35,063 nt of DNA from Bacteroidota bacterium (GCA_016124275.1 WGOA01000026.1:1-35063); one strand, 5' to 3'. Shown: positions 15,906-24,980, counted from the stretch's first letter. Program-made: numbers and translations. Notes: generated from the letters alone by a model not told the origin.

Positions 15906-15949
15906 TCACCGAACCATCAATCCAGTCAGCCTCAAGTATCTTTGCCGGC

Positions 15950-17812
15950 ATGTTCCCTTTGTACGACGTCATTGTAGTTGGGGCGGGTCACGCCGGATGT
16001 GAAGCTGCAGCCGCGGCTGCCAATATGGGCTCAAAGGTTCTCTTGATTACCATGAACATGCAGACCATTGCGCAAATGAGCTGCAATCCTGCTATGGGAG
16101 GCATTGCCAAAGGACAAATTGTTCGAGAAATTGATGCTTTAGGCGGATACTCTGGCTTGGTTACCGATAAAACCATGATCCAGTTTAGAATGCTCAACCG
16201 CTCAAAAGGACCGGCTATGTGGAGTCCCCGGGCGCAAAGCGATCGAATGCAGTTCTCTGCAGAATGGCGTTCCATGCTTGAACAGACGCCTAATGTTGAA
16301 TTTTGGCAGGATAGCGTTACCGGACTACTGATAAAAAACGGGCGAATTACGGGTGTTAAAACTGGTATGGACCAAGAGATCCAAAGCAAGACGGTTGTTC
16401 TAACCAATGGGACCTTCCTAAACGGACTCATCCATGTTGGGACTAAGAACTTTGGCGGGGGAAGAATGGGTGAAAAAGCTGCTACCGGGATCACAGAACA
16501 ACTGGTAACCCTTGGTTTTGAAAGCGGAAGAATGAAAACCGGCACCCCTCCACGTGTTGACGGCCGATCCATTGACTTTACGCGCTTGGAAATCCAGGAA
16601 GGAGATCCAGATCCTGTAGGCTTCAGCTATCTGGCAAAACCCAAACTCCCTATACAGCGCCCTTGCCACATTGCCTATACCAATCAAGTTGTACACGATC
16701 TGCTTCGAACAGGATTCGAGGATAGCCCGATGTACAGCGGCAGAATACAGGCAAGGGGTCCTCGTTATTGCCCCTCTATAGAGGATAAAATTGACCGGTT
16801 TGCTGACAAGGATCGCCATCAACTTTTTGTTGAACCGGAAGGTTGGAACACCATTGAATACTACATAAATGGCTTTTCTACGTCGCTGCCCGAGGAAGTG
16901 CAATTCAAGGCATTAAGAAGCGTAGAAGGCTTTGAACAAGTACGATTCTTTCGACCCGGCTATGCCATTGAATACGACTACTTCCCCCCTACACAGTTAA
17001 AACACACCCTGGAAACCAAGATCATTCAGGGGCTCTACTTTGCCGGGCAGATCAACGGTACGACCGGTTACGAAGAAGCTGCTTGCCAGGGACTTATGGC
17101 AGGCATCAATGCCCATTTGCAAACAAGGGAAAAGGAACCGTTCATTCTGCAACGGAACGATGCCTACATAGGTGTACTCATCGATGACCTGATTAACAAA
17201 GGCACCGAAGAACCCTACCGCATGTTCACCTCAAGGGCCGAATTCCGGCTTTTGTTGCGACAGGACAACGCGGATATCCGGCTTACGCCTAAATCGCATG
17301 CCCTTGGTTTGGCCTCCTTCGAACGCATGAAGTTAGTTTCTCAAAAAATACAAGAAGCTCAAAAGATTGATCGCTACGTCCACGAAAATTCCGTGGAACC
17401 TGACGAAATCAACAGCCTACTGCTGAAACTGGATACAGCTCCTATTCGCCAAAAAGTAAGGCTTAACACCTTACTGCTGCGTCCTCAATTATCGATCAAT
17501 GCCTTGATGGATGCTCTACCTGCAATGGCTGAGCAGCTCTCTGGTTACACGCAAGATGTCTTGGAACAGGCAGAAATCAACCTAAAATATGCGGGTTACT
17601 TGGAGAAAGAACAAGAATTGGTGGATAAGATGCAACGATTAGAGAAAATCACTTTGTCACAATCGTTTGATTTTCAGTCAATTATATCTCTATCGCATGA
17701 AGCAAAAGAAAAATTGACTAAGATCCGACCCAGCACACTCGGTCAGGCGAGCCGCATTAGCGGGGTTTCGCCATCTGATCTTTCCGTTCTTTTGGTCTAC
17801 CTGGGTAGATGA
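15950..17812 (+). CDS. mnmG: tRNA uridine-5-carboxymethylaminomethyl modification enzyme MnmG (GidA)
   Basis: A 620-residue FAD protein that, with MnmE, installs the carboxymethylaminomethyl group at wobble U34 of several tRNAs. Start at ATG 15950 (MFPLYDVIVVGAG) gives the normal family length and places the dinucleotide-binding GAGHAG at residues 11-16. The frame stays open to 15806, but that extension runs through the parS-like repeats and is not protein-like. Signatures: GGGRMGEKAATGI, NGTTGYEEAACQGLMAGINA and the C-terminal YRMFTSRAEFRLLLRQDNADIRL. MnmE is not in the window. Its stop overlaps the next start (ATGA), so the downstream lipoprotein is translationally coupled. Confidence 0.97.
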   Translation: MFPLYDVIVVGAGHAGCEAAAAAANMGSKVLLITMNMQTIAQMSCNPAMGGIAKGQIVREIDALGGYSGLVTDKTMIQFRMLNRSKGPAMWSPRAQSDRMQFSAEWRSMLEQTPNVEFWQDSVTGLLIKNGRITGVKTGMDQEIQSKTVVLTNGTFLNGLIHVGTKNFGGGRMGEKAATGITEQLVTLGFESGRMKTGTPPRVDGRSIDFTRLEIQEGDPDPVGFSYLAKPKLPIQRPCHIAYTNQVVHDLLRTGFEDSPMYSGRIQARGPRYCPSIEDKIDRFADKDRHQLFVEPEGWNTIEYYINGFSTSLPEEVQFKALRSVEGFEQVRFFRPGYAIEYDYFPPTQLKHTLETKIIQGLYFAGQINGTTGYEEAACQGLMAGINAHLQTREKEPFILQRNDAYIGVLIDDLINKGTEEPYRMFTSRAEFRLLLRQDNADIRLTPKSHALGLASFERMKLVSQKIQEAQKIDRYVHENSVEPDEINSLLLKLDTAPIRQKVRLNTLLLRPQLSINALMDALPAMAEQLSGYTQDVLEQAEINLKYAGYLEKEQELVDKMQRLEKITLSQSFDFQSIISLSHEAKEKLTKIRPSTLGQASRISGVSPSDLSVLLVYLGR

Positions 17813-19542
17813 AGCAAGATATGATGCAAATTTTATCTTTTTGCCAATATTTCAAATCGCTAACAAAGCTGGCCACGGCGTGTGCAGGCTTACTTACCAT
17901 CGCAGCTTGCGCCGAAATAGCTACTCCACAGGGTGGACCTAAAGATGTCGCTCCACCTGCTTTACTTGGGGCAAGGCCTCCTGAAAACTCTGTCCTGGTT
18001 GAACCAAAAGAAGTTGTTCTAGAGTTTGACGAATTCATTGAAGTAAAGGATGCCTTTACGCAGGTTTTGCTCTCCCCTCCGATGTCTAAATCGCCAACCC
18101 TCACGGTGAAGGGCAAGAGTTTGTACATCCTGTTCCCCGACTCATTCCTCGCCAACAAAACGTACACGCTTCAGTTTGGCGACGCACTACGCGATCAAAA
18201 TGAAGGGAATATCCTAAAGAATTTTCAGTATGTGTTCTCTACAGGACCGGTGCTGGACAGTCTTACGTTATCAGGCACCGTTACTGATCGTCTATCCGGA
18301 AACCCAGAGAAGGATATGCTCGTCATGTTGTACCCTGGCATGGATCCAGAACTGGTCACAAATGGCAGACCTTACTACTTTGCCCGAACTGACGCGTCTG
18401 GAAGCTTTAAACTCAATAATCTTCAGGCTGGCCAGTACAGAATTTTTGCCTTGGGTGATCAGAATTTCAATTACCAATATGATCTCCCAAACGAAAAAAT
18501 TGGCTTCATTGACTCCCTGATCACCGTAGATCCTATTCAACGGGAATACACGCTCCAAACTTTCACCGAACGATCCGGAAGCGGCCAGTTGGTTAAAGCA
18601 AGAGCGCTTCGGTATGGTAAGATGGAATTGATATTCAACGGAAATACAGACTCATCCAGCTTGAGGATAGCGGGATTAAACAACTTGTCTGAAAGCGTTT
18701 GGGAATGGAACAGGAGCCGTGATTCTTTGCAGCTTTGGGTCAAAGATTTGACTTTAGACAGCCTGAGATTTTTCCAGAGCGGCGATACCACGGAAACATC
18801 GAGATTGGTCTTACTGAAATCTGCAAGCAAAGATTCGCTTGTTGCCGCAACTAAACTGATCCTATCCCCATCATTTCCCGTGTCCTTAGGCGGTAAAAAG
18901 GGTCCGGTAACAGCATCTGCAAACCTCAATGCCGTTTCATTTGACCTCGGCAAACAAGTGGTCTTTAAACTGGCCAACCCAGGTCAGTCACTCGATACGA
19001 ATCGGATTCTTATAACGCTGGACCCGGCAGGAGATACCATCCCGGTATCCATGGAATGGGCAAATAGCCGAAAGACAGCGCTTCAACTGAACGTTGACTG
19101 GATGCCTGAACAACGCTATCGCCTTGAAATCTTTCCTGGCCTTGTTACCGATTGGTACGGCATTTCCAACGATTCTGCTCGCTATCTTTTACAATTAAAG
19201 GCCAAAAAAGAATACGGGGATATCTCGTTTCAGCTATCGCTGCCTGATACTCTAGCCTTTGTATTTGAACTTTTAGATGTTTCTGGTAAGGTTGTCCGCA
19301 CTGAAACAATCACAAACCAAACACAGGTCAAGATCAATCATACCTTCCTTGCACCAGGAAACTACCGTGCTCGATTAACCCTTGACGAAAACAAAAATGG
19401 AGAATGGGACCCGGGAAACTTCAGGGATGGAAAGCTGGCCGAACCCGTCTTTTATTTTCAAGAAACAATCGCTTTAAGAGGCGATTGGCAGCTACAATTT
19501 GATTGGATTTTCACAGATACGCAAGGCGCTGGTTTACAATAA
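17809..19542 (+). CDS. Ig-like (Big_5) domain lipoprotein
   Basis: A 577-residue predicted lipoprotein. The signal sequence ends in lipobox LTIAAC (Cys34), followed by the ATPQGGPKDVAPP linker characteristic of a widespread Bacteroidota family. Residues ~48-140 form a Big_5/SbsA Ig-like domain (PPENSVLVEPKEVVLEFDEFIEVKDAF ... YTLQFGDALRDQNEGN). Residues ~145-240 look like a carboxypeptidase-regulatory-like beta fold (GTVTDRLSG, TDASGSFKLNNLQAGQYRIFAL). The C-terminal half is beta-rich with a Ca-loop-like DENKNGEWDPGNFRDG. Likely periplasmic or surface; function unknown. It starts inside the mnmG stop (ATGA, 4-nt overlap). A Met at residue 5 or 6 could be the true start. Confidence 0.85.
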   Translation: MKQDMMQILSFCQYFKSLTKLATACAGLLTIAACAEIATPQGGPKDVAPPALLGARPPENSVLVEPKEVVLEFDEFIEVKDAFTQVLLSPPMSKSPTLTVKGKSLYILFPDSFLANKTYTLQFGDALRDQNEGNILKNFQYVFSTGPVLDSLTLSGTVTDRLSGNPEKDMLVMLYPGMDPELVTNGRPYYFARTDASGSFKLNNLQAGQYRIFALGDQNFNYQYDLPNEKIGFIDSLITVDPIQREYTLQTFTERSGSGQLVKARALRYGKMELIFNGNTDSSSLRIAGLNNLSESVWEWNRSRDSLQLWVKDLTLDSLRFFQSGDTTETSRLVLLKSASKDSLVAATKLILSPSFPVSLGGKKGPVTASANLNAVSFDLGKQVVFKLANPGQSLDTNRILITLDPAGDTIPVSMEWANSRKTALQLNVDWMPEQRYRLEIFPGLVTDWYGISNDSARYLLQLKAKKEYGDISFQLSLPDTLAFVFELLDVSGKVVRTETITNQTQVKINHTFLAPGNYRARLTLDENKNGEWDPGNFRDGKLAEPVFYFQETIALRGDWQLQFDWIFTDTQGAGLQ

Positions 19543-19949
19543 TTTATATCGAAGTCACTATATGCTTCACACTGCGTAAAAACCAAATAGTCAGGTCAGT
19601 AGACCATTCAACGCCAAAAATGCACCAGGCAGCCTCTCATTTGGCCTGCACGCAAAATTGCTTGTTTAGCGGACCTTTCCAGCCACTTTATCCAACCCTT
19701 ATTAACAAGAGCAAAAAATACCTTTGTCTGACTGCAGATAAAGAATGCAGGATAAAAAGCTAACACTGAAGCGCTGGCAACAATAGGGGTGCTCTATTTG
19801 TTATATACAAACACAAACTTTGTTTATTGCACAACATCATCCGGCTTCGGATGCTTATTCAGCCGCATAAGAAGGAACTACCTCAGAATGGCAAATCATT
19901 GCAGCGCGCAGTACTAAGGCATTCGACACAACGTCAAGAAGGAACTACC
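19543..19949. other. 407-bp intergenic region without a protein gene
   Basis: No convincing gene. It contains a perfect 6-bp hairpin CATCCG-GCTT-CGGATG at 19838-19853. This could end transcription of the DUF3127 gene on the minus strand, but no T-run follows. It also holds a duplicated tail fragment of that gene at 19869-19899 (separate entry). The part nearest 19543 is A+T-rich with no strong terminator for the lipoprotein gene. The arrangement would accommodate a small RNA, but nothing demonstrates one. Confidence 0.4.
19869..19899 (-). repeat. Duplicated 3' end of the DUF3127 gene
   Basis: These 31 bp match 19936-19966 with a single mismatch, offset 67 bp. The second copy encodes the last residues and stop of the DUF3127 protein (DDLPF, TGA). 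On the minus strand this copy still reads N-D-L-P-F-stop. It is either a local partial duplication or the last remnant of a former tandem paralogue. Confidence 0.75.
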
Positions 19950-20336
19950 TCAGAAAGGCAAATCATCGTAGCCTTCCGGAGGAGCCTGATCCATAGAAGG
20001 CATCCCCGGATCAAAATCGCCAGAGCCCGACGCCTGCTGGCCCGACCCAACCTTCTCTACTTTCCAGGCAACCAGGTTGGTGAAATAGCTCACTCGTCCA
20101 TCGCGCTCCCAGCGGTTTCCTTTAATATCAAAACTTACCTTAACCATATCCTGAAGGGGTACAGATTCAATTAAATCTACCCGATCCTGTGTAAGCTGAA
20201 ACTTAACCGGATCGGTAAACACCCGTCCATTGCGTTCTTCACTCAACTCTACTACAAACTCACGCTTCCTGAAGGAAGCCGTGGGCTGTTCAATGGGAAA
20301 TTTCTCTATCAATTTACCGGAAAGTTCGTAGCTCAT
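19950..20336 (-). CDS. DUF3127 protein with SSB-like acidic C-terminal tip
   Basis: A 128-residue protein. Residues 1-~92 form the DUF3127 domain (MSYELSGKLIEKFPIEQPTASFRKREFVVEL ... VKVSFDIKGNRWERDGRVSYFTNLVAWKVEKV), a small beta-barrel resembling an OB fold. A disordered Gly/Ser/Gln/Pro/Asp-rich linker follows, then the terminal residues DDLPF, nearly identical to the DDIPF tip through which single-stranded DNA-binding proteins recruit repair and replication partners. Role in DNA metabolism is therefore plausible but not established for the family. Single-gene unit on the minus strand with a good -7 element upstream. A duplicate of its last codons lies just downstream. Confidence 0.85.
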   Translation of the reverse strand: MSYELSGKLIEKFPIEQPTASFRKREFVVELSEERNGRVFTDPVKFQLTQDRVDLIESVPLQDMVKVSFDIKGNRWERDGRVSYFTNLVAWKVEKVGSGQQASGSGDFDPGMPSMDQAPPEGYDDLPF

Positions 20337-20389
20337 CGTGGACTGGTTTGATCGGTCAATAGTTTAAAACAACGGGTTAAAAGCGTCGG

Positions 20390-20397
20390 CAAATATA
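20390..20397 (-). promoter_or_regulatory. Candidate -7 element of the DUF3127 gene
   Basis: On the minus strand this reads TATATTTG, an exact match to TAnnTTTG, 54 nt upstream of the ATG at 20336. The nearest upstream TTG is 26 nt away, longer than usual, so the -33 element is uncertain. The rest of the gap 20337-20547 shows only a short TATGCCTC repeat at the hydrolase 3' end. Confidence 0.4.
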
Positions 20398-20547
20398 CAG
20401 CCTTATCAGCCGAGCAGTAAAGGCAAAGCCATACTCTATAGAAGCCCTCACTCAAACAAGCTGCTTTGGACAGTAAAACGCCCAAAAACTACCTGGAATC
20501 AACTGTACTGAGCGCAAGCATCAGACATCCTATGTGTTGCCTCCTTA

Positions 20548-21450
20548 CTATGCCTCGCTATGCCTCACTGCACCATTATCCCAAAACTCAAGCATGGCAT
20601 GGTGAACACGATCGGGAACCTCATGCTGAATCCAGTGACTGCAATGGTCGATGTCTATTTGTTGGTAGCCCGCGCCGGCGTAGCGCTCCATGCCCTTGGT
20701 CATAGCATGCCCTAACGCCTTATCATCCTTTCCCCAAAGCACAAGGATGGGAACGGGAATGGGCGTGCGAAAACGATCCGTACGCGGAGGTCCAAGCCTG
20801 AATAAGGCCCGGTAATAATTGAGACTGGCCGTGACTGCCCCCTTTCGCCGAAATGCCTCCGTATAGCGGGCCAGATCCTCTGGGGTAAAAGCGTCCTTGC
20901 GATGCGTCCAATTAGCCAGTATTGTTTGAAAAAATTGGGGCAGGAAGGAGCGGATCAGAACATCCGGTAAGCCCGGAACGAGAAAGAACGCCATGTACCA
21001 GCTGCGCATGCGCTGACGCCAGTCACGCTTTAGCGCTCTGCGAAATGCATCGGGATGGGGACAATTCAGGATAACCAGATCATTTAAGCGTTCGGGATGT
21101 TGAATGGCGGTTTGCCAGGCCACAATTCCGCCCCAGTCATGACCGACTAAGTGAACCTTATCTGCTCCAAAATGGTCCAGGAGCCCAATAACATCGGCGA
21201 CCAAGTTGCCCAACGCGTATGGAGCTATTCCCTCGGGACGCTCACTCAAATTAAACCCGCGCATGTCTGGAGCAACGACTCGGTATTGGGAAGAAAGACC
21301 GTTAAGCGCATGGCGCCAGGAGTACCAGAACTCCGGCCACCCGTGCAAAAGCAGCACTAAAGGGCCAGAACCCTTCTCAACACAGTGCAGCGAAACACCA
21401 TTAACCTTGACAAACGAGGAGCGAAAACCCAGTGCCTCAGGTAATTCCAT
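20548..21450 (-). CDS. Alpha/beta hydrolase, epoxide-hydrolase-like
   Basis: A 300-residue alpha/beta-hydrolase. HGWPE (36-40) supplies the oxyanion hole, GHDWGG places nucleophile Asp105, WGKDD (~239-243) the acid, and CSHWIQHEVPD the catalytic His272. The cap region has WYMAFF (Tyr152) and SLNYYRALFR (Tyr212/213), positions where epoxide hydrolases carry the two ring-opening tyrosines. This favours epoxide hydrolase over fluoroacetate or haloalkane dehalogenase, which share the Asp nucleophile. Predicted cytosolic, with no signal peptide. It diverges from purK across ~130 bp and does not appear to be part of an operon. Natural substrate unknown. Confidence 0.85.
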   Translation of the reverse strand: MELPEALGFRSSFVKVNGVSLHCVEKGSGPLVLLLHGWPEFWYSWRHALNGLSSQYRVVAPDMRGFNLSERPEGIAPYALGNLVADVIGLLDHFGADKVHLVGHDWGGIVAWQTAIQHPERLNDLVILNCPHPDAFRRALKRDWRQRMRSWYMAFFLVPGLPDVLIRSFLPQFFQTILANWTHRKDAFTPEDLARYTEAFRRKGAVTASLNYYRALFRLGPPRTDRFRTPIPVPILVLWGKDDKALGHAMTKGMERYAGAGYQQIDIDHCSHWIQHEVPDRVHHAMLEFWDNGAVRHSEA

Positions 21451-21581
21451 GAATGAAATTTAAGGAAAGTATCCACAATAGCACACAATTGGCGCAGCAC
21501 ATAGCAAGGCATTAAACGGTCATCAGCGTACCTTCGTGCCCGAAAACCGGCCATTAAAGACCGGTGGAATGGGCCAACCCT

Positions 21582-22730
21582 ATGACCAAAACACCTCTTC
21601 CTGTAGCGCGCATCGGAATTATTGGCGGTGGTCAATTGGGCCGCATGTTGGTTCGAAAAGCGCACCAGTTAGGTTGCACAGCCATTGTTCTGGATCCAAC
21701 CCCAAATTCTCCGGCCGGCCAAATTGCGGATGCCCAAATCCTGGGCGGCTTCTTTGATCGGGACAAAATCAGGGAATTGGTAGAACAAGTTGATGTTACC
21801 ACTTATGACCTGGAAAACATTGACGCGGAGTTTCTTGCGCTGATGAGCCAGGAGGGGCATCGTATTTTGCCGGACCCGAATGTGCTTGCCAACATTCAGG
21901 ACAAACTGGTGCAGAAACAAATCATGCAAGACTTCGGACTGCCTACCTCGCCGTTCAAAGCCATTCCTGAACCCAAATTGGAAGACTTTGTTGCATTTGG
22001 CTTTCCCTTGGTACAAAAAGCCAGAAGAGGTGGCTACGATGGGCGCGGTGTCGCCGTTCTGCGTTCCGAAGCAGACTGGCCGAAACATCTTCCCGTGCCG
22101 GGCTTTGCAGAACAATACATTCCGTTTGAAAAAGAGCTGGCTGTTTTAGTCGCGCGCAGCACAACCGGTGAAACTAAAGTTTACCCAGTCTGTGAAATGG
22201 GCTTTTCCGGAGAAGCCAACATTATGGAAATGTTGTTGGTCCCTGCAGCTTTACCGGAAGCAACAACACAAAAAGCGCAAGAACTGGCCATTGCTGTCAT
22301 GGAGTGTTTTCAAGGGGTTGGCATCTTTGGGGTAGAGCTTTTTCTCACGCAGCAAGGAGACCTTCTCATCAATGAGATTTCACCCAGAACCCATAACTCC
22401 GGACACTATACCATTGAAGCTTGTGTTACTGACCAGTTCGAACAACACTTAAGAGCCATACTGGGCTTACCGCTTGGCGACAGCTCCCAGATTGTTCCAG
22501 CCGCTTTAATCAACTTGCTCGGGGAGCCAGGACACAGTGGAACACCCATGCTGGTGGGCATGCACGAAGCCCTGCGTATTCCGGGTGTATCCATTCATTT
22601 ATACGGCAAAGCGAAAACAGCTCCATACCGTAAGATGGGTCATGTTACGGTCATTGACCAGGATCTGGATAAGGCAAGAGAAAAAGCTATGTTGGTAAAA
22701 AACACACTCCGGATAACTGCTGAACCATGA
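21582..22730 (+). CDS. purK: 5-(Carboxyamino)imidazole ribonucleotide synthase PurK
   Basis: A 382-residue ATP-grasp enzyme that carboxylates AIR to N5-CAIR using ATP and bicarbonate in de novo purine synthesis. Seen: N-terminal [15 protein letters not shown] nucleotide-binding loop, ATP-grasp residues [14 protein letters not shown] and [18 protein letters not shown], and the metal-binding [26 protein letters not shown]. Start chosen at ATG 21582. A GTG at 21564 would add six residues (MEWANP) that are not family-like. Its stop overlaps the purE start (ATGA), so the pair is translationally coupled. Confidence 0.96.
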   Translation: MTKTPLPVARIGIIGGGQLGRMLVRKAHQLGCTAIVLDPTPNSPAGQIADAQILGGFFDRDKIRELVEQVDVTTYDLENIDAEFLALMSQEGHRILPDPNVLANIQDKLVQKQIMQDFGLPTSPFKAIPEPKLEDFVAFGFPLVQKARRGGYDGRGVAVLRSEADWPKHLPVPGFAEQYIPFEKELAVLVARSTTGETKVYPVCEMGFSGEANIMEMLLVPAALPEATTQKAQELAIAVMECFQGVGIFGVELFLTQQGDLLINEISPRTHNSGHYTIEACVTDQFEQHLRAILGLPLGDSSQIVPAALINLLGEPGHSGTPMLVGMHEALRIPGVSIHLYGKAKTAPYRKMGHVTVIDQDLDKAREKAMLVKNTLRITAEP

Positions 22731-23251
22731 ATGAAAATAGCGTAATAAAACCTGTTGTTGGTGTGATCATGGGCAGCGACTCCGACTTGCCCGTTATGCG
22801 GGAAGCCGCAGAAATGCTCGACTTTTTTGGCATTCCTTACGAGCTGACCATTGTTTCTGCCCACCGCACCCCAAAGCGTATGTTTACCTATGCAGAAACG
22901 GCAGTTGAGCGGGGACTGAAAGTTATCATTGCCGGCGCTGGCGGTGCGGCACACTTGCCAGGTATGGTAGCCTCGCTTTGCCCGCTTCCAGTAATAGGCG
23001 TACCGGTTAAGAGCTCAGCCTTGCAGGGCCAGGACTCGCTTTTGTCCATTGTGCAAATGCCCGGAGGAATACCCGTAGCTACCGTAGCGATTAATGGCGC
23101 AAAAAATGCAGGAATCCTGGCTGCGCAGATATTGGGAACAGCAGATGCTGCCATACAAACCAGAGTGGTGCGTTACCGCAGTGAACTGGAAACAAGTGTG
23201 CTGCAAAAAGCCGCTTCTCTTCAGTCCAAAACCGGAGAAAACCCGGCATAA
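22727..23251 (+). CDS. purE: N5-CAIR mutase PurE, class I
   Basis: A 174-residue enzyme that converts N5-CAIR to CAIR, the step after PurK. Diagnostic blocks: [13 protein letters not shown], the class [10 protein letters not shown] with catalytic His, [21 protein letters not shown] and the [18 protein letters not shown] segment. Presence of PurK in the same operon and the PGGIPVAT motif identify the unidirectional mutase over the class II AIR carboxylase. Four-nucleotide overlap with purK. Confidence 0.97.
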   Translation: MNENSVIKPVVGVIMGSDSDLPVMREAAEMLDFFGIPYELTIVSAHRTPKRMFTYAETAVERGLKVIIAGAGGAAHLPGMVASLCPLPVIGVPVKSSALQGQDSLLSIVQMPGGIPVATVAINGAKNAGILAAQILGTADAAIQTRVVRYRSELETSVLQKAASLQSKTGENPA

Positions 23252-23252
23252 C

Positions 23253-23279
23253 ATCCCCAGGAATGGGGATTCTTAAGAA
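23253..23279 (+). terminator. Possible weak terminator after purE
   Basis: A perfect 6-bp stem ATCCCC/GGGGAT (23253-23258 with 23265-23270, 6-nt loop) starts one base after the purE stop and is followed by the palindrome TTCTTAAGAA. The T-tract is poor, so it may only attenuate read-through into the NYN gene. Confidence 0.4.
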
Positions 23280-23345
23280 ATTTGGACCGGTTTTTCCGAT
23301 GGAATAGGGGTAAGACGTAACTTGATGTTCCCCTCCACCTCTATT

Positions 23346-23924
23346 ATGCATCATCGAACAGTTTGGTTAGTCGATATTGGGTTTGTTGTTAAAGTTGGTA
23401 GCCAGCGATTCAAATTGGATTACATCGCCACTGAAAAGTGGCTAAGTACCCGATACGGACCGGTAACCACATTTCTTTTTAATGGCTACGACCCTACGTA
23501 CGGTATCCCTGAAGGATTGAACCGCTTTTACACTGCCATGAGAGCTTCTGGCATGACCGTTTGCCTGCACCCTATGTCCGGCAGGGCCGGCTTTGGAGAT
23601 CACCGGCAACGGCGCGTCGATGTAGACATGACGGCTCATTTGGTTTGGCAAGCGAGTCTTCCCGACGTGGACCGCGTTGTCTTAACTACGGGTGACCAAG
23701 ATTTTCTGCCCGCAGTTCACATCGTACGAGAAAAATGCCAAAAGCAAGTGGTCTTGCTTTGTTATGACCAAGACGTCAGTGCAGACCTGAAACAAGTATC
23801 AGACGAATTGCTCTTCCTGGACGACATACGCACCGAAGTAATCCGGACGCAACCTCAGGAGAAAGAAAACGTTATAAGAGATTCTACCTCTGAGGCTGTT
23901 TCTTCGCAGATTAGCAGGTCCTGA
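23346..23924 (+). CDS. NYN domain (LabA/DUF88-like, PIN-fold) putative RNase
   Basis: About 192 residues with the NYN arrangement: a first Asp after a hydrophobic strand (WLVDIGF), a central acidic block RRVDVDMTAHLVW, and the TTGDQDFLPAVHIVREKCQKQVVLL motif corresponding to SGDSDF in LabA-type proteins. These carboxylates are expected to bind Mg2+ in a PIN-like nuclease site. The usual Asn two or three residues after the first Asp (DGxN) is absent (DIGFVV), so activity is uncertain. Start at 23346 begins right before the first strand; ATG 23325 would add seven residues. It lies ~95 bp after purE, possibly transcribed with it. No antitoxin-like neighbour is seen, so a toxin role is not supported. 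Confidence 0.75.
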   Translation: MHHRTVWLVDIGFVVKVGSQRFKLDYIATEKWLSTRYGPVTTFLFNGYDPTYGIPEGLNRFYTAMRASGMTVCLHPMSGRAGFGDHRQRRVDVDMTAHLVWQASLPDVDRVVLTTGDQDFLPAVHIVREKCQKQVVLLCYDQDVSADLKQVSDELLFLDDIRTEVIRTQPQEKENVIRDSTSEAVSSQISRS

Positions 23925-24098
23925 TAGCCCTTTTGATCGCACGTGTTTGAGGATTGGCCCACGGATTGACGGTATCTCGTGCAACTTTTTCAGCAGAAGA
24001 GGATCTTTTTCAAAAAAACGGCATTGCGTTTGATACGACAGTTATCAACAATTCGTTTTTTGAATGCCTGACCCGTTCCGGCGCTAAACCACCTCCTT

Positions 24099-24737
24099 AT
24101 GAAAAGCATCCTCCTTCCCGTTGCCCTCGTGCTGCTTACCGTTACCCAGGCTTTTGCACAAGTTTTCACCTTTGGGCCAAAAGCCGGTTTTACATTCAAT
24201 CAATTCCATGTAGATGAAGCCTCGCTTGACGAGGCTATTTCTATTTCAGACATCCCCAATGAACGCACCGTGGGGGTAACTGCCGGAGCCTTTCTCCAGC
24301 TAAACCTGGGACCCTTTGTGTTTCAGCCAGAACTGATGTTCAGTCACCAAAGCGGTCAAATGACATTTTCTGACCTGAGCTTTTCTGACGTGCAGCGGAT
24401 CAGCTTCAACCAGGTGGATATTCCCATGCTCGTTGGTTTCAACCTTGGCCGAGCAGTAAGGGTACAAGCCGGACCTGTGATGTCTTACGTGCTCGGTGTA
24501 GGTTCTGATCGTGGGGTAGTAAACATTATGGATGCATTTGTCAACGATTTTGAGAACAAATCGTGGGGCTACCAGGCGGGGGCTGGCCTGGACTTGGGCA
24601 GATTAGCGCTGGATGTGCGCTATGGCGGCTCCCTTGGAAAACGGGATGTTTTCTTTGATGTGGATGGAACTACCTACCCTGTGTCTGTTTCCAGAAACTC
24701 GATTCTGGTTACCGCCGGTATAGCCATCTTGAAATAA
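24099..24737 (+). CDS. Outer-membrane beta-barrel protein (PorT-like, OMP_b-brl_2)
   Basis: A 212-residue protein with a clean signal peptide (MKSILLPVALVLLTVTQAFAQ). Alternating hydrophobic strands follow: FTFGPKAGFTFNQF, FLQLNLGPFVFQPELMFSHQSGQ, FNQVDIPMLVGFNLGRAVRVQAGPVMSYVLG, and SWGYQAGAGLDLGRLALDVRYGGSLGK. This is the typical porin-family eight-stranded barrel of Bacteroidota, often annotated PorT family. It ends in a beta-strand at the very C-terminus. Cargo or function unknown. Preceded by 174 bp (23925-24098) with no clear feature; a bidirectional terminator follows. Confidence 0.85.
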   Translation: MKSILLPVALVLLTVTQAFAQVFTFGPKAGFTFNQFHVDEASLDEAISISDIPNERTVGVTAGAFLQLNLGPFVFQPELMFSHQSGQMTFSDLSFSDVQRISFNQVDIPMLVGFNLGRAVRVQAGPVMSYVLGVGSDRGVVNIMDAFVNDFENKSWGYQAGAGLDLGRLALDVRYGGSLGKRDVFFDVDGTTYPVSVSRNSILVTAGIAILK

Positions 24738-24863
24738 GGACATTGCTCTAATCTGCATAGACGAAGCTTGCCATCGGCACAATGCCAGCGATTACTCGTG
24801 TAAATACGGGTGATTATTAATTTGCGGAGCGGAGTGGATGGACTTTGCGGAGTACCTAAAAGC

Positions 24864-24897
24864 AAACGCCGGACTGGAGATTTCCAGCCCGGCGTTT
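24864..24897. terminator. Bidirectional hairpin terminator between convergent genes
   Basis: A 9-bp stem AAACGCCGG/CCGGCGTTT (24864-24872 with 24889-24897) continues after one mismatch as a 5-bp stem CTGGA/TCCAG around a 4-nt loop. It lies between the barrel gene ending at 24737 and the PDZ gene ending at 24981, with short T/A tracts on both sides, so it can serve both strands. Confidence 0.7.
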
Positions 24898-24980
24898 CTT
24901 ACCTCTCCCTGACTCCCTGAATGCCTGACAAATGGCGATTAGCGAATGGCGTTTGGCAACAAAGGAATGGCACAAAGTAC

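Noticed and set aside
15806..15949. N-terminal extension of mnmG in the open frame upstream of 15950.
   Set aside because: It is encoded through two of the parS-like repeats (reading MFHGEH...), has no family similarity, and the 15950 start gives the standard MnmG length and N-terminus.
15951..15956. A fourth TGTTCC half-site overlapping the mnmG start codon.
   Set aside because: There is only a half-site, its spacing is 61 bp and not 74, and the second arm is absent. Probably chance.
23322..23924. Toxin-antitoxin interpretation of the NYN/PIN-like gene.
   Set aside because: No small antitoxin-like gene lies on either side; purE precedes it and an outer-membrane barrel follows.
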